A stretch of 64,000 nt of DNA from Prochlorococcus sp. AG-363-K07 (lineage in GTDB: Bacteria; Cyanobacteriota; Cyanobacteriia; PCC-6307; Cyanobiaceae). A model generated the notes under the pieces. The model searched no databases. It had not been told where the DNA came from and saw only the letters and a list, made by a program, of their open reading frames with translations. The position numbers and the translations under genes are program-made. The stretch covers positions 1 through 64,000 of the forward strand of contig QCFO01000007.1 of NCBI GenBank assembly GCA_003280225.1, given 5' to 3'. Positions 10,239-19,532 of the stretch are shown here, piece by piece; position 1 is the first letter of the stretch; each line of letters begins with the position of its first letter.

Positions 10239-12443
10239 CTAAACCACACTTCCAATTTTTTTCCAAATACCTTCAGAAGCCAATTTTTTCGCAGTAATTC
10301 TACAACATCCCAAAACCAAAGGTCCACAAGTTTGGGGATCAACTATTAACTCCATAATCCCTTGATATTTCTCACTATCTTTAACAATTCCATTTAATTC
10401 TAAGTGAATATTTGCTAGCTTATTTTGATGTGATAGCAATCTCCAAGCTCTTCTATTTGAAGGTGCAAGTGTACTAGAGAAGCCACGTTTAAAAAGACTT
10501 AAGGCTCCATTAAAAGAGGGAATAAAACGAGCATCAAGTCTTATACTCAATGGCGCGAGACCTAAAGCTAAACGTTGATAATTACTAGCTAAAAGCATCT
10601 CTTCTAAATGGCCAAGTAAGCCAAAGCCAGTGATATCAGTACACGCATGAACTAGTGGCAAGCCTGTGGATTCATCTTTTTTACCTACTAAATTGGCCAA
10701 CAATGTATGCTGGCTAGAATTTAATTGATTAAGCATACTATCTAAGTCCTCAGGGGAGGCTTGGCCCAACATTGCTGCTGCAAAAATAACTCCCGAACCC
10801 AAGCCGCGACTAATCATTAAATCATCACCTGATTGAAGTCCGCTTTTCATCCAAGGCTGGGAATTTAGCGATAACGCTCCATTCACTGTGAGACCTATTT
10901 GAAGACCTAAACTGCTGGGTTGAGGGCTATCACTCCGTGCTTCTAAAGTATGCCCACCAATGAGCTTTGCTCCCTGAGCTGCTAAGGCCGAGTTAATGCC
11001 TGAAAGACTTTGAATTAACAATTCCTGCTGCACACTCTCATGAATAGCAGGAAGAGTTATCAGAGCTTGAGCGGAAGACACATAAATCCCAGTAGCCCAA
11101 AGATCTGAGCAAGCATGAAAGGCTGTCAAACGACCATTGAGCCATGGATCACTAACTAATGAGGGAAATCCATCAATACTTTGAAAAAATCTTTCAGAGG
11201 ACCCTGATGAGGGAACCAAAGAAGCATCTTGAGGGTAACTAGCCAAGTTATCTAATCCTGCGATTCTTAATGCATTTTGCAGAGGTTCTGAAGGTAATTT
11301 AGCTGCACAACCTCTACAAGCCATATGAGTATTAATTAATTCTGAAGTATTCATATTTAAAGGAGCTATATGAAATTTTTTCATGAACCTTTGATCAATA
11401 CTCTGCTTAATCTTCCAAATAAAATGACTTGGACCAAATATCCATTTACCCCAAATCGCCCAAGCGACTGAATGAGATTTCTTACGACTTAATCCACCAA
11501 TTAATTGTAAAGCATTTTTTTGAGGAGTCCAATGCAGGAGTTTTGAATGCTTACTAAATCTAGCAAGATTAGCACCCAAGATATTCGCAGAACGAACCGC
11601 CCAAACTCCTGATGCAGGCCTAAAGTTGTCTTTGACAATTGCGCAGTCACCTACGGCAAATACATAAGGATATTCAATAGATTGCAATGTTTTATAAGTG
11701 ATCACTCTTCCACAAGTGCTCAATTTCAAATCAGTCTCTTTAATCCAATGGGGCGTTTCATTACCAGTGCAGAGCAATGCTGAATTCACAATTGACTCTT
11801 TTCTAGGAATTATCTTAACCTTAGAATTAGCCAAACCTTGCCTAAGTGGAGGTGCTATTTTTGATATATCAGCTTGTATTTCTAGCCTTCTTAAAGGCCA
11901 ACGGCGACGCAAAGCGAAAACAACCTCAATAGCAGCAAGACCCGAACCAATTACTCTAAAAGCGCTTGACTTAATTGATAGAGATTTCTCATCTTCATTT
12001 TGGATAAAGTCCAATGATATAAGGAAAGGTTTAATTGAAGTACTCTTTTTTAATTCTTCAGATTTAGAGTATTGGTTTAAATATTTAGTCTCAGATCCTA
12101 TATCTAGACTAAGTATTGAGAAATAAATAGGTGGTCTACCATCTAACAAAATTAAATTTCTTCTTAAATCAACACCAACTATTTCAGCCATTATGAATGC
12201 AACCCCAGCTCTTGCTGACCAAGCTCTCAAATCTATTGATAAATCATTTTTTTTATAATGACCTGCTATTAAGCCAGGCAACATTCCAGAATAAAGAGTA
12301 ATGCTATTACGATCAATAAGTGTTATGGTTCCTTCAGGCCTTAGACGAGTATTCATCGCCCATTTTCTCAAGACAAGGGCATGTGAGTGCCCTCCACCGG
12401 CAAGAATAATTTGTTGATTGCTCATTCTCATTGACCTAATCAA
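10239..12443 (-). CDS. selD: Oxidoreductase-selenide water dikinase fusion (SelD)
   Basis: This 734-residue protein has two parts. Residues 1-350 form a pyridine-nucleotide-disulfide oxidoreductase-like domain (ILAGGGHSHALVLRKW FAD motif; YVFAVGDCA near 270). Residues 370-734 form selenide, water dikinase, which makes selenophosphate from selenide and ATP, with MACRGCAAKLP carrying the catalytic Cys and Lys, then GGHTLEARSDSPQ, HACTDITGFGLLGH and DPQTCGPL. This fusion is known in cyanobacteria and some eukaryotes. The likely use is 2-selenouridine in tRNA, since the active site is Cys and not selenocysteine. The start may be M7 (12425). It converges with the cca gene. Confidence 0.93.
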   Translation of the reverse strand: MIRSMRMSNQQIILAGGGHSHALVLRKWAMNTRLRPEGTITLIDRNSITLYSGMLPGLIAGHYKKNDLSIDLRAWSARAGVAFIMAEIVGVDLRRNLILLDGRPPIYFSILSLDIGSETKYLNQYSKSEELKKSTSIKPFLISLDFIQNEDEKSLSIKSSAFRVIGSGLAAIEVVFALRRRWPLRRLEIQADISKIAPPLRQGLANSKVKIIPRKESIVNSALLCTGNETPHWIKETDLKLSTCGRVITYKTLQSIEYPYVFAVGDCAIVKDNFRPASGVWAVRSANILGANLARFSKHSKLLHWTPQKNALQLIGGLSRKKSHSVAWAIWGKWIFGPSHFIWKIKQSIDQRFMKKFHIAPLNMNTSELINTHMACRGCAAKLPSEPLQNALRIAGLDNLASYPQDASLVPSSGSSERFFQSIDGFPSLVSDPWLNGRLTAFHACSDLWATGIYVSSAQALITLPAIHESVQQELLIQSLSGINSALAAQGAKLIGGHTLEARSDSPQPSSLGLQIGLTVNGALSLNSQPWMKSGLQSGDDLMISRGLGSGVIFAAAMLGQASPEDLDSMLNQLNSSQHTLLANLVGKKDESTGLPLVHACTDITGFGLLGHLEEMLLASNYQRLALGLAPLSIRLDARFIPSFNGALSLFKRGFSSTLAPSNRRAWRLLSHQNKLANIHLELNGIVKDSEKYQGIMELIVDPQTCGPLVLGCCRITAKKLASEGIWKKIGSVV

Positions 12444-12880
12444 TTAGCCAAAGAGCTAATAATATTTTTTTGCATGAATCATGAACAACCTTCCAATTCA
12501 TTGTGATTTTATTCTATTTGTCATAGGTTAAAATGGCCAGCATAAATAACCTCGTAATTATTATAGATACTCCTTTTTGTCGAATAAGCATTAATTTTCA
12601 GCTCTCCAGCAAAAGATTAAAGGTGCTTTAGAATGACAAAACAATTGAAATACACAACATATTATTTCACAGAAATCCTCTCACTCTATTTAAACTATAC
12701 TATACTAGTATATAAAGGAAGGCTAGAATAGCTAAGCAGCTAAATAAATAAATTTCAACTTTAACAAGGATACTTTTATTATTAATCTTAATCATTTCAA
12801 ATGATCTTTACATGCAAGGCAAAGGATAACTACAACCATATATAGGAGCAGCTAGAATAGATTTAATTGAGCGAGATTAA
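12444..12880. other. 437-bp AT-rich divergent intergenic region with repeats
   Basis: No credible CDS or known RNA was seen between selD and mtnP. The gap holds a perfect 12-bp palindrome TATACTAGTATA at 12701-12712 and an imperfect direct repeat of about 25 bp. The repeat core GCTAGAATAG occurs at 12722-12731 and 12851-12860, each preceded by TATA and a purine-rich GGA stretch. Both promoters for the flanking divergent genes should lie here. Confidence 0.5.
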
Positions 12881-13792
12881 TTGCAAAATCCAGATTTCTC
12901 TAATCCTCAAAATGCACGACTTGGGGTATTAGGCGGAAGCGGCCTCTACAACATAGATGAACTCAACAATGTACAAGAATTAACTATCAAAACACCTTTT
13001 GGGGATCCTTCAGATCAACTAAGGCTTGGCAATTTAGGAGGTATGGAAGTCGTATTCTTAGCTCGACATGGAAGACATCACACATATACCCCTACAGATA
13101 TCCCTTATCGCGCAAATATCTGGGCAATGAAATCACTCGGTGTGCGCTGGATCTTATCTCCTTCAGCCGTTGGATCCCTTAAAGAACAGATAAGACCTCT
13201 AGACATAGTTGTACCTGATCAATTTATTGATCGTACTCATCAAAGACCTGTGACTTTCTTTACGGAAGGAGCAGTAGCCCATGTAACTATGGCAGATCCC
13301 TTTTGTCCCACCTTGTCAAGAATTTTGGCTGAAGAAGGAGAAAGACTTATGCCAGAAGGAAGACAGTTACATCGAGGCGGCACTTACCTTGCAATGGAAG
13401 GACCTGCTTTCTCGACACGTGCCGAATCAAACCTTTACAGGAGTTGGGGATGTGCCGTTATTGGCATGACAAATCACACAGAAGCACGGCTAGCAAGAGA
13501 AGCAGAAATTGCCTATTCATCTCTTTCAATGGCCACAGACTACGACTGTTGGCATGAAAAAGAAGACAATGTATCTGTAAACATGGTCCTTGAAAATCTC
13601 CGAGCCAACGCAGCATTAGCCTCCAAAATTGTTGCTTCAACGGCTCAAAAGCTTGCATCTTTAAGACCTTCGAGCCCTGCACATCAAGCCCTAAGAACTG
13701 GTTTGATGACTGCAAAAGAAATGGTGCCCTCAGAAACTAGGACAAAACTCGATCTTTTAACCAACCAATACTGGGGGAAGTTCAAAAACTAA
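12881..13792 (+). CDS. mtnP: S-methyl-5'-thioadenosine phosphorylase
   Basis: This 303-residue protein cleaves methylthioadenosine (from polyamine synthesis) to adenine and methylthioribose-1-phosphate. VLGGSGLYNI near residue 16, LARHGRHHTYTPTDIPYRAN, SPSAVGSLKEQI, AMEGPAFSTRAES and MATDYDCWH are the purine phosphorylase family 2 blocks. The two Asp residues in DYDCW favour 6-aminopurines and so argue for MTAP over purine nucleoside phosphorylase. The start is TTG, the only sensible one before the conserved core. A hairpin shared with the psbEFLJ operon follows it. Confidence 0.93.
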   Translation: MQNPDFSNPQNARLGVLGGSGLYNIDELNNVQELTIKTPFGDPSDQLRLGNLGGMEVVFLARHGRHHTYTPTDIPYRANIWAMKSLGVRWILSPSAVGSLKEQIRPLDIVVPDQFIDRTHQRPVTFFTEGAVAHVTMADPFCPTLSRILAEEGERLMPEGRQLHRGGTYLAMEGPAFSTRAESNLYRSWGCAVIGMTNHTEARLAREAEIAYSSLSMATDYDCWHEKEDNVSVNMVLENLRANAALASKIVASTAQKLASLRPSSPAHQALRTGLMTAKEMVPSETRTKLDLLTNQYWGKFKN

Positions 13793-13810
13793 TTTTTAAA
13801 CCCACAAAAA

Positions 13811-13839
13811 AAGACTGACTATGGTAAGTCAGCCTTTTT
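13811..13839. terminator. Bidirectional terminator between mtnP and psbJ
   Basis: A CTGACT-ATGGTA-AGTCAG hairpin (13815-13832) is followed on the plus strand by CC and five T. On the minus strand it is followed by a T-rich run (the reverse of AAAAAAAG). It lies between the convergent ends of mtnP and the psbEFLJ operon and could stop transcription from both sides. Confidence 0.65.
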
Positions 13840-13889
13840 GAGAAATCAAAAGTTTTTAGAAATCCTAAAATGTAGTAAAAGCCTTTGAT

Positions 13890-14096
13890 TCAAAGGCCAC
13901 CAGCATTACCAACGCCGGTATAGGAACCATAGAAGAAAATTCCAAGGACAAAAATGACTGCTATACCACCAGCAGCTGCAACTAGCCATAAAGGCAGAGT
14001 GCCTTCAGTCCAACGCCGTTCCCAAGATACGGCTGGTCTTCCGTCTGGGAGTCGATCAGGAATACGACCGTCTGGGCCCTTCAGTTTGGTGCTCAT
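13890..14096 (-). CDS. psbJ: Photosystem II protein J
   Basis: This is a 68-residue protein with a hydrophilic N-terminus ([17 protein letters not shown]) and one membrane helix ([22 protein letters not shown]) ending [12 protein letters not shown], typical of PsbJ. PsbJ sits beside cytochrome b559 in photosystem II and tunes electron flow out of the acceptor side and plastoquinone exchange. It is the last gene of psbE-psbF-psbL-psbJ. The N-terminal arm is longer than in plants, as in other picocyanobacteria. Confidence 0.96.
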   Translation of the reverse strand: MSTKLKGPDGRIPDRLPDGRPAVSWERRWTEGTLPLWLVAAAGGIAVIFVLGIFFYGSYTGVGNAGGL

Positions 14097-14108
14097 AATT
14101 CCAAAGAT

Positions 14109-14228
14109 TCAGTTGAAGAAATAGCTGGAAAACAAAATTCCCATTACGAAGGTCAGCAGTAGCCCCAGGTAGAGACTCGTGCGATTCAACTCAACAGGCA
14201 GATTGTTGGGGTTTTGGTTTACTTGCAT
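14109..14228 (-). CDS. psbL: Photosystem II protein L
   Basis: This 39-residue ORF is too short for the supplied track. On the minus strand it reads [20 protein letters not shown], then [19 protein letters not shown] and a TGA. This is PsbL, a single-helix subunit at the dimer interface of photosystem II, needed for a working acceptor side. It lies 19 bases after psbF and 12 before psbJ, in the standard order. Confidence 0.97.
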   Translation of the reverse strand: MQVNQNPNNLPVELNRTSLYLGLLLTFVMGILFSSYFFN

Positions 14229-14247
14229 TGCGAGTAATAGCGATCAA

Positions 14248-14385
14248 TCAGCGACGGATAAACTGCATGGCAGCAATCGCACCTAGGAAGAACACTGTAG
14301 GGACTCCCAAGGCATGCACAGCAAAAAATCTAACCGTAAAAATCGGGTAGACGCGATCAGATTGGAGAGGGGCAGATTGTGTCAT
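14248..14385 (-). CDS. psbF: Cytochrome b559 beta subunit
   Basis: This 45-residue ORF is too short for the track. It reads [20 protein letters not shown] and then a membrane helix starting [20 protein letters not shown]. The histidine in FAVHAL is the haem ligand that pairs with the one in PsbE to form cytochrome b559 in photosystem II. It starts 3 bases after the psbE stop codon, so translation is probably coupled. Confidence 0.97.
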   Translation of the reverse strand: MTQSAPLQSDRVYPIFTVRFFAVHALGVPTVFFLGAIAAMQFIRR

Positions 14386-14388
14386 GTC

Positions 14389-14637
14389 TTATTTCAGACG
14401 CAGGTCTAGTTGGGACTTGGATTCATAACGCTGGCTCACAACTGGAGCTTTTGTCTCTGAACCTTGGAAATAGGCATCAGGTCTTGGTGTCCCGAATGTG
14501 TCATAGGCAAGACCTGTTGACACAAACAAGAACCCAGAAATGAAAATAGCTGGCAGGGTTACGATTTGGATAACCCAGAACTTGATGTCAGTAAGGATCT
14601 CAAAGAACGGGCGTTCCCCCGTAGAGCCGGCAGCCAT
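14389..14637 (-). CDS. psbE: Cytochrome b559 alpha subunit
   Basis: This 82-residue protein starts [20 protein letters not shown]. In typical PsbE the haem-ligating His sits in a motif such as VHSITIPAIF. Here the visible stretch reads [20 protein letters not shown], where Q-I replaces the expected H-S (see findings). The C-terminal lumenal part ([16 protein letters not shown]) is typical. It heads the psbEFLJ operon downstream of ycf48 and rubA. Gene identity is certain from the rest of the sequence and the operon. Confidence 0.95.
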   Translation of the reverse strand: MAAGSTGERPFFEILTDIKFWVIQIVTLPAIFISGFLFVSTGLAYDTFGTPRPDAYFQGSETKAPVVSQRYESKSQLDLRLK

Positions 14638-14736
14638 AGCCTCATGCGTATCAGCTTGATGATCCTATCAAGACTGCCGCTGAAGTATGGGAATGGTTGC
14701 GACGGTGGTTACAGAGCGTTGCGCAATTTTATTTTT

Positions 14737-15756
14737 TCACGAGTTTTGCGAATCCAAACGCAGCAAAGTTCCTCGTTCCCCAAGAACGAAACCAATCTCT
14801 TTTTCCTGTTGGGGACTGGAGTCAAAGAGGATCCGTATCAAATTCGTTGGCTGGACGTCTCCAACTGGATCTAATTCCCAAGAATCTCCTCCGTCGTCAC
14901 TAACCAACAAAGTTCCATTGCCTCCTGCTGCCCAAATGCGTCCTTTTACGTCCCAGGCAAGGTCCAAATAGTTATAACCATTAACGATAGGGATAATCGG
15001 CTTACCCCAATTTTCTAGATCATCTGTATTGCTTGAAAAACGAATTTCTGCACCCCTAGAGAGCATCCACAGAGATCCATCTGGCTTAAATCCCATGGTT
15101 TGGACTCTCTTGCTACTTGCACGCTGATGAGGCTGCCACATTTCCTGGCCTGGCAACAAGGTTGCATAAAAATTGCCAAGACTACTAACACTTACATATT
15201 CTCCGTTTAATCCTCGTCTTATATCTCTAATACCACCTGAAGCCTCATTAACATTGCCTGCCCATGTTTTCCCTCCATCATGGGTGAGGTAGATCGCACC
15301 TGCAGTGGTAGCTAATTCAGCAGAGTCTGAACCTGTTGTTTTAATCAGATAAGGCTCTCCTGGAAGTTGATTTCCTAGCGACAACCGTGCCCAATTCTTC
15401 CCAGCATCTGTGGAATGCAAGACCAAGCCTGGTTGACCAGCAATCCATCCCTCCTCTCCATTGAAGTCGACACTAATTAATCGGAAGTTCTCCTCACTAG
15501 ATGTGTCAAGACTCCTCTCTTCCCAATTTCTACCCCCATCGTATGTCTCACGAATAAGGCGATTGGTGCCAACCAAAAAACCATGCTTGTCATCAACAAA
15601 ACTGATATCTAAAGGATTTGCATCTGTATTTAGCTGAATTTCCTGCCAAGGGCTGGAACTTGCAACAGGAAGCCTCGACGAAACACAGCCTCCCAAAGAA
15701 AGTCCTAACACGATTACAAGGACGAAATTGATTGATTTTGAAAGCACGCGTTTCAT
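14737..15756 (-). CDS. ycf48: Ycf48/HCF136 photosystem II assembly factor
   Basis: This 339-residue lumenal lipoprotein has a signal peptide and lipobox (LVIVLGLSLGGC), followed by BNR/WD-like beta-propeller repeats such as THDGGKTWAG, STDAGKNWARL and SDDGGDSWEL. Ycf48 binds newly made D1 and is needed to assemble the photosystem II reaction centre. The listed ORF starts at 15804, but MKRVLSKSINF at 15756 gives the signal peptide its normal start. It lies 17 bases after rubA and 99 before psbE. The rubA-ycf48-psbEFLJ order is widespread in cyanobacteria. Confidence 0.95.
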   Translation of the reverse strand: MKRVLSKSINFVLVIVLGLSLGGCVSSRLPVASSSPWQEIQLNTDANPLDISFVDDKHGFLVGTNRLIRETYDGGRNWEERSLDTSSEENFRLISVDFNGEEGWIAGQPGLVLHSTDAGKNWARLSLGNQLPGEPYLIKTTGSDSAELATTAGAIYLTHDGGKTWAGNVNEASGGIRDIRRGLNGEYVSVSSLGNFYATLLPGQEMWQPHQRASSKRVQTMGFKPDGSLWMLSRGAEIRFSSNTDDLENWGKPIIPIVNGYNYLDLAWDVKGRIWAAGGNGTLLVSDDGGDSWELDPVGDVQPTNLIRILFDSSPQQEKEIGFVLGERGTLLRLDSQNS

Positions 15757-15773
15757 GGAAAAATTAAAGAAGT

Positions 15774-16133
15774 TCAATGCAAGGAGTAAAGAGAGAGAAA
15801 GCAAGCAAAAGCGAAAGCCAAGCCACCAAAAATCAGGACATTTTTTTGGCCTGGCGTCAGGTTATTGATGCCAAAACCATAATTTAGATTTTCTTCGAAA
15901 CCACTTGGTGCTGATCTGGGGCCAATATCTTTAAATGAATCAACCCCTAGGCGGCAGACAGGACATCGAAAAGTTGCCTTGTCTATTTCCAAAAAAGCTG
16001 TGCCAGGAAAAATACTTAGCTTTTTGACACCTTCAGCAGGATCATAGATATAACCACAACTTCGACACTCATACCTATGATTGCTTCGATCCTCAATCGA
16101 CAGCATTCCATCTTCTGTTTCAGATTCAGACAT
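15774..16133 (-). CDS. rubA: Membrane-anchored rubredoxin (RubA)
   Basis: This 119-residue protein has a rubredoxin domain with two CxxC iron ligand pairs, YECRSCGYIYDPAEG and TFRCPVCRLG, then a C-terminal membrane helix (VLIFGGLAFAFACFLSLYSL). RubA is a thylakoid rubredoxin required for photosystem II assembly at the level of reaction-centre precursors. The ORF extends to 16223, but MSESETEDG at 16133 is the natural start. It is first in the rubA-ycf48-psbEFLJ cluster and divergent from ndhC. Confidence 0.94.
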   Translation of the reverse strand: MSESETEDGMLSIEDRSNHRYECRSCGYIYDPAEGVKKLSIFPGTAFLEIDKATFRCPVCRLGVDSFKDIGPRSAPSGFEENLNYGFGINNLTPGQKNVLIFGGLAFAFACFLSLYSLH

Positions 16134-16304
16134 TGCTTCAACAACATCAGAACCTAATTTACTGAAATTATGCGGATCGCCTAAGGGTTGGATCTCAACA
16201 CCCACAATCCTCTCCACATCCACACAACACTATATGTATTACTCCAATCCAAGGGGAAAGGGATCTACTATTTAGTGGGAATCCATCAAAAATAACCAAT
16301 ATCT

Positions 16305-16667
16305 ATGTTTTCTCTTCCTGGCTACGAATATTTCCTCGGGTTTTTGCTAATCGCGTCGGCTGTCCCGGTTCTCGCTTTAATCACAAACAAACTGCTTGCA
16401 CCTCGAAGTAGGGAGGGGGAAAGAGAACTTACATATGAATCTGGCATGGAACCCATAGGTGGAGCGTGGATTCAATTCAATATTCGCTACTACATGTTTG
16501 CTCTTGTTTTCGTGATTTTTGATGTTGAAACCGTTTTCCTCTACCCATGGGCAGTTGCGTTTCATAAGCTAGGTCTATTAGCTTTTATTGAAGCACTGAT
16601 TTTTATTGCAATACTTGTTGTGGCATTAGCCTATGCATGGAGAAAAGGCGCACTTGAATGGAGTTAA
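16305..16667 (+). CDS. ndhC: NDH-1 subunit C (NdhC)
   Basis: This is a 120-residue, three-helix membrane subunit of the cyanobacterial NDH-1 complex, which carries out cyclic electron flow, respiration and CO2 uptake. [20 protein letters not shown] in the first loop and [20 protein letters not shown] in the second helix are invariant family blocks (equivalent to NuoA). It is the first gene of ndhC-ndhK-ndhJ, and its end overlaps the ndhK start. Confidence 0.97.
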   Translation: MFSLPGYEYFLGFLLIASAVPVLALITNKLLAPRSREGERELTYESGMEPIGGAWIQFNIRYYMFALVFVIFDVETVFLYPWAVAFHKLGLLAFIEALIFIAILVVALAYAWRKGALEWS

Positions 16668-17409
16668 TTCCTTGACAGAACAACCATCTACCACAGCGAT
16701 ACGCGATATTCGCTCGGCAACTTGTGGTCCAGTTGGTGCCCCAAGTATTACGAACGAACTCAGTGAGAATATTATTCTCACAAGTCTTGATGATCTCCAC
16801 AATTGGGCAAGACTAAGCAGCCTATGGCCTTTGCTATATGGAACAGCTTGTTGCTTTATTGAATTTGCCGCATTAATTGGCTCTAGATTCGACTTCGATC
16901 GATTTGGTTTAGTACCTAGAAGTTCTCCAAGACAAGCAGATCTTTTAATAGTCGCTGGCACAGTCACAATGAAAATGGCACCTGCACTGGTAAGGCTCTA
17001 TGAACAAATGCCAGAGCCCAAGTATGTAATTGCTATGGGTGCTTGCACTATTACTGGTGGAATGTTTAGTGCAGATTCAACGACAGCTGTTAGAGGCGTT
17101 GACAAACTTATTCCTGTCGACCTTTATCTACCTGGATGTCCTCCAAGACCTGAGGCTATTTTTGATGCTGTAATCAAGCTGCGGAAAAAAGTTGGGAACG
17201 AATCAGTTTTAGAGCGAAGCAAAATGGAGCAAACACATAGATACTTCACGATTGATCATAAAATGAAAAGAATAGATCCTCTAGTAACTGGCGCATATCT
17301 AAGCTCTGAGAGTCAGAAAAAGGCTCTTAAAGAATCATCAGCAAACGTTATTAATGAAAAGGATACTGAAATGGAAAGCATGCTTAATTCACCACCTCAA
17401 GAAAGCTAA
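16654..17409 (+). CDS. ndhK: NDH-1 subunit K (NdhK, 4Fe-4S)
   Basis: This protein is equivalent to NuoB, with the N2-cluster cysteines in [18 protein letters not shown] and [11 protein letters not shown]. It passes electrons to plastoquinone in the NDH-1 connecting module. The ORF opens with an ATG at 16633, but AAAAGG five bases before a TTG at 16654 is a better ribosome site, giving 251 residues; either way it overlaps ndhC. The C-terminal 60 residues are charged and poorly conserved. ATG 17409 of ndhJ overlaps its stop. Confidence 0.94.
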   Translation: MNGVNSLTEQPSTTAIRDIRSATCGPVGAPSITNELSENIILTSLDDLHNWARLSSLWPLLYGTACCFIEFAALIGSRFDFDRFGLVPRSSPRQADLLIVAGTVTMKMAPALVRLYEQMPEPKYVIAMGACTITGGMFSADSTTAVRGVDKLIPVDLYLPGCPPRPEAIFDAVIKLRKKVGNESVLERSKMEQTHRYFTIDHKMKRIDPLVTGAYLSSESQKKALKESSANVINEKDTEMESMLNSPPQES

Positions 17410-18005
17410 TGACCCAAAAAGACAACAATACTACCAATCAAGAAAAGGAGATTGGCAAGACAATTCCTAATGATTCTATAGAGATTTCTGAATCTAAAAT
17501 CAAGGCTGGTCCTATTAGTATTTGGCTTAAAGAGAAAGGATTTAATCACAAAATCCTTGAAGAGGACCATTTAGGTGTAGAGACAATTGGAATAGAGGCA
17601 TCTGATTTAAAAAAAACTGCATATGCCCTCAAAGAATATGGTTTTGATTATTTACAGTGTCAAGGAGGTTATGACGAGGGTCCAGGTCAGAATCTGGTTT
17701 GCTTTTACAACTTAATTTCACTAGAAGAAATGATAAGTAATCAATTTGAGGAGAACAATGCTGCACTCAAAGAAATTCGTCTAAAGGTTTTCCTAGCAAG
17801 AGATGGAGATTTAAAAGTACCTAGTCTTTACGGACTTTTCAAAGGATCAGACTGGCAGGAGAGGGAAACCTACGACATGTTTGGAATCAACTTTGATGGT
17901 CACCCTCACCCCAAAAGGCTTCTTATGCCAGAAGACTGGAAGGGATGGCCATTACGCAAAGATTACGTTCAACCTGACTTCTATGAAATGCAGGATGCTT
18001 ATTAA
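17409..18005 (+). CDS. ndhJ: NDH-1 subunit J (NdhJ)
   Basis: This 198-residue subunit is equivalent to NuoC (30-kDa subunit). [21 protein letters not shown] and the end [20 protein letters not shown] are the family signature. It belongs to the peripheral arm that joins NdhK. About 35 N-terminal residues are a charged, variable extension. The start overlaps the ndhK stop by one base and the end overlaps the convergent yvcK-like gene by 4 bases. Confidence 0.96.
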   Translation: MTQKDNNTTNQEKEIGKTIPNDSIEISESKIKAGPISIWLKEKGFNHKILEEDHLGVETIGIEASDLKKTAYALKEYGFDYLQCQGGYDEGPGQNLVCFYNLISLEEMISNQFEENNAALKEIRLKVFLARDGDLKVPSLYGLFKGSDWQERETYDMFGINFDGHPHPKRLLMPEDWKGWPLRKDYVQPDFYEMQDAY

Positions 18006-19423
18006 AACTCTGTTTTACTCCTCCGATAAAAGCGCATTACTGCCAGTGCAAGACTTCGTGGATCATGCCTGAAAGTAGGAATAGACCTTCTTCCTTGGAG
18101 CTGAGCCTGTATCAACCCATAACCAAGGGAATTAAGTGTTCTGTTATCGCAAGTCACAGGTTCGGCACCTCTTGCCTTGTAGTAATCAAGAAGAGGGGAT
18201 GGTTCGATTTCAGCCTGAGCCAGAATAAAATTAAAAATTCTCTTAGTAATGCCAAAACTAGCTAATTGAGCTTCTATTGCTCGCACGTGGCCTGTGACAT
18301 CAAGACCATCAGTTTCACCAGGTTGAGTCATCAAATTACAGATATATAACTTGGGTGCGTTGCTTTTTTGTATAGCCTCCACTAATTCTGGGACAAGAAG
18401 ATTGGGCAAAAGAGATGTATATAAACTCCCAGGGCCAAGCAAAATCAGATCCGCATTAACTATTGCCGACAAAGCTCTTGGCAATGCTGGTGGTCTCTCT
18501 GGACAGCAACCAATCCTTACTATTGGGCTAGGAGCATTGCCAATTACAGACTCACCTTCAATCCTTTGACCATTCTCAAGTTCAGCCCATAGGCGAACAT
18601 CAACATTCGTTGCAGGGACAACCTGACCTTGAACAGCTAAAACTCGAGAGGATGCTGTGATTGCCGTTTCAAGACTACCGGTAATCGCAGTTAGAGCCGA
18701 TAGGAACAAATTTCCAAAACTATGTCCTTCTAACCCACTACCTGAAGAAAAACGATACTGAAACAACCTAGTTAGCAAAGGAGTCTCAGTTGAAAGCGCT
18801 GCTAAACAGTTTCTAATGTCACCCGGTGGCTGAACCCCTAATTCTCTTCGCAGAATTCCGCTACTTCCACCATCATCTGCAACAGTCACAATTGCTGTAA
18901 TACGACTGCTATAACTTTTTAAGCCACTCAAAAGACTTGAGAGGCCAGTACCTCCCCCAATAGCAACAATATTTGGGCCTCGATTTAGTTTACTTTTGGC
19001 TCTAAGGGCATCCACTAAAACAGTATCTTTAGCTGGCGCAAGTGCCTGTTGAATAGAACCAAAACTGCGACTTTGCCCCCAAAGCAAAAGAGACGCTCCA
19101 ATTATCAAAATCAAAGGGCCAGTAATACTTCTAGGCAAAAAAGTAGTAATCGCAGTCAGAAACCAAAAAATAGTTTCGATACTCCAATAAATTGGCCTTA
19201 AATCTGCCCAAATGGCTAATCCAACCAATGCCAAAAGCAATCCCAAGCCAGAGATGAGCATCCATCGCTTCACCACTAAGCCAGGCAAAAGCCATCGAAT
19301 CGCTCGAACAGAACGCATCATCAAAGCATCGTAATGATGTCCTTGTGGAGATCGTCTAGAGCGCCTGAATATTGAGCGCCCTCTAGATCGACGTTTAGAA
19401 GGAGTTGGATGATTAGAGGTCAA
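18002..19423 (-). CDS. YvcK/CofD-like protein with N-terminal membrane segment
   Basis: This 473-residue protein starts with an Arg-rich stretch ([18 protein letters not shown]) and two or three hydrophobic segments between about 50 and 125. A CofD-like domain follows: [17 protein letters not shown] near 150, [18 protein letters not shown] and [16 protein letters not shown]. YvcK proteins bind UDP-sugars and affect cell-wall and central carbon metabolism in Bacillus. The membrane-anchored form is typical of cyanobacteria, where the role is not established. It is convergent with ndhJ and divergent from the MCE-transport ATPase gene. Confidence 0.85.
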   Translation of the reverse strand: MTSNHPTPSKRRSRGRSIFRRSRRSPQGHHYDALMMRSVRAIRWLLPGLVVKRWMLISGLGLLLALVGLAIWADLRPIYWSIETIFWFLTAITTFLPRSITGPLILIIGASLLLWGQSRSFGSIQQALAPAKDTVLVDALRAKSKLNRGPNIVAIGGGTGLSSLLSGLKSYSSRITAIVTVADDGGSSGILRRELGVQPPGDIRNCLAALSTETPLLTRLFQYRFSSGSGLEGHSFGNLFLSALTAITGSLETAITASSRVLAVQGQVVPATNVDVRLWAELENGQRIEGESVIGNAPSPIVRIGCCPERPPALPRALSAIVNADLILLGPGSLYTSLLPNLLVPELVEAIQKSNAPKLYICNLMTQPGETDGLDVTGHVRAIEAQLASFGITKRIFNFILAQAEIEPSPLLDYYKARGAEPVTCDNRTLNSLGYGLIQAQLQGRRSIPTFRHDPRSLALAVMRFYRRSKTEF

Positions 19424-19532
19424 ATCTGCTGAAGTGACTCGCCCGAAGACGTTTTTACAACTCTAAAGAAGCTTGTGCATTTGAACATCCCAGGCAAATG
19501 TGAGATAAATAACTTGCCTTTGTAGATATCTA

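Noticed and set aside
14566-14971. Three overlapping plus-strand ORFs opposite psbE and ycf48
   Set aside because: Antisense shadows of strongly supported minus-strand genes.
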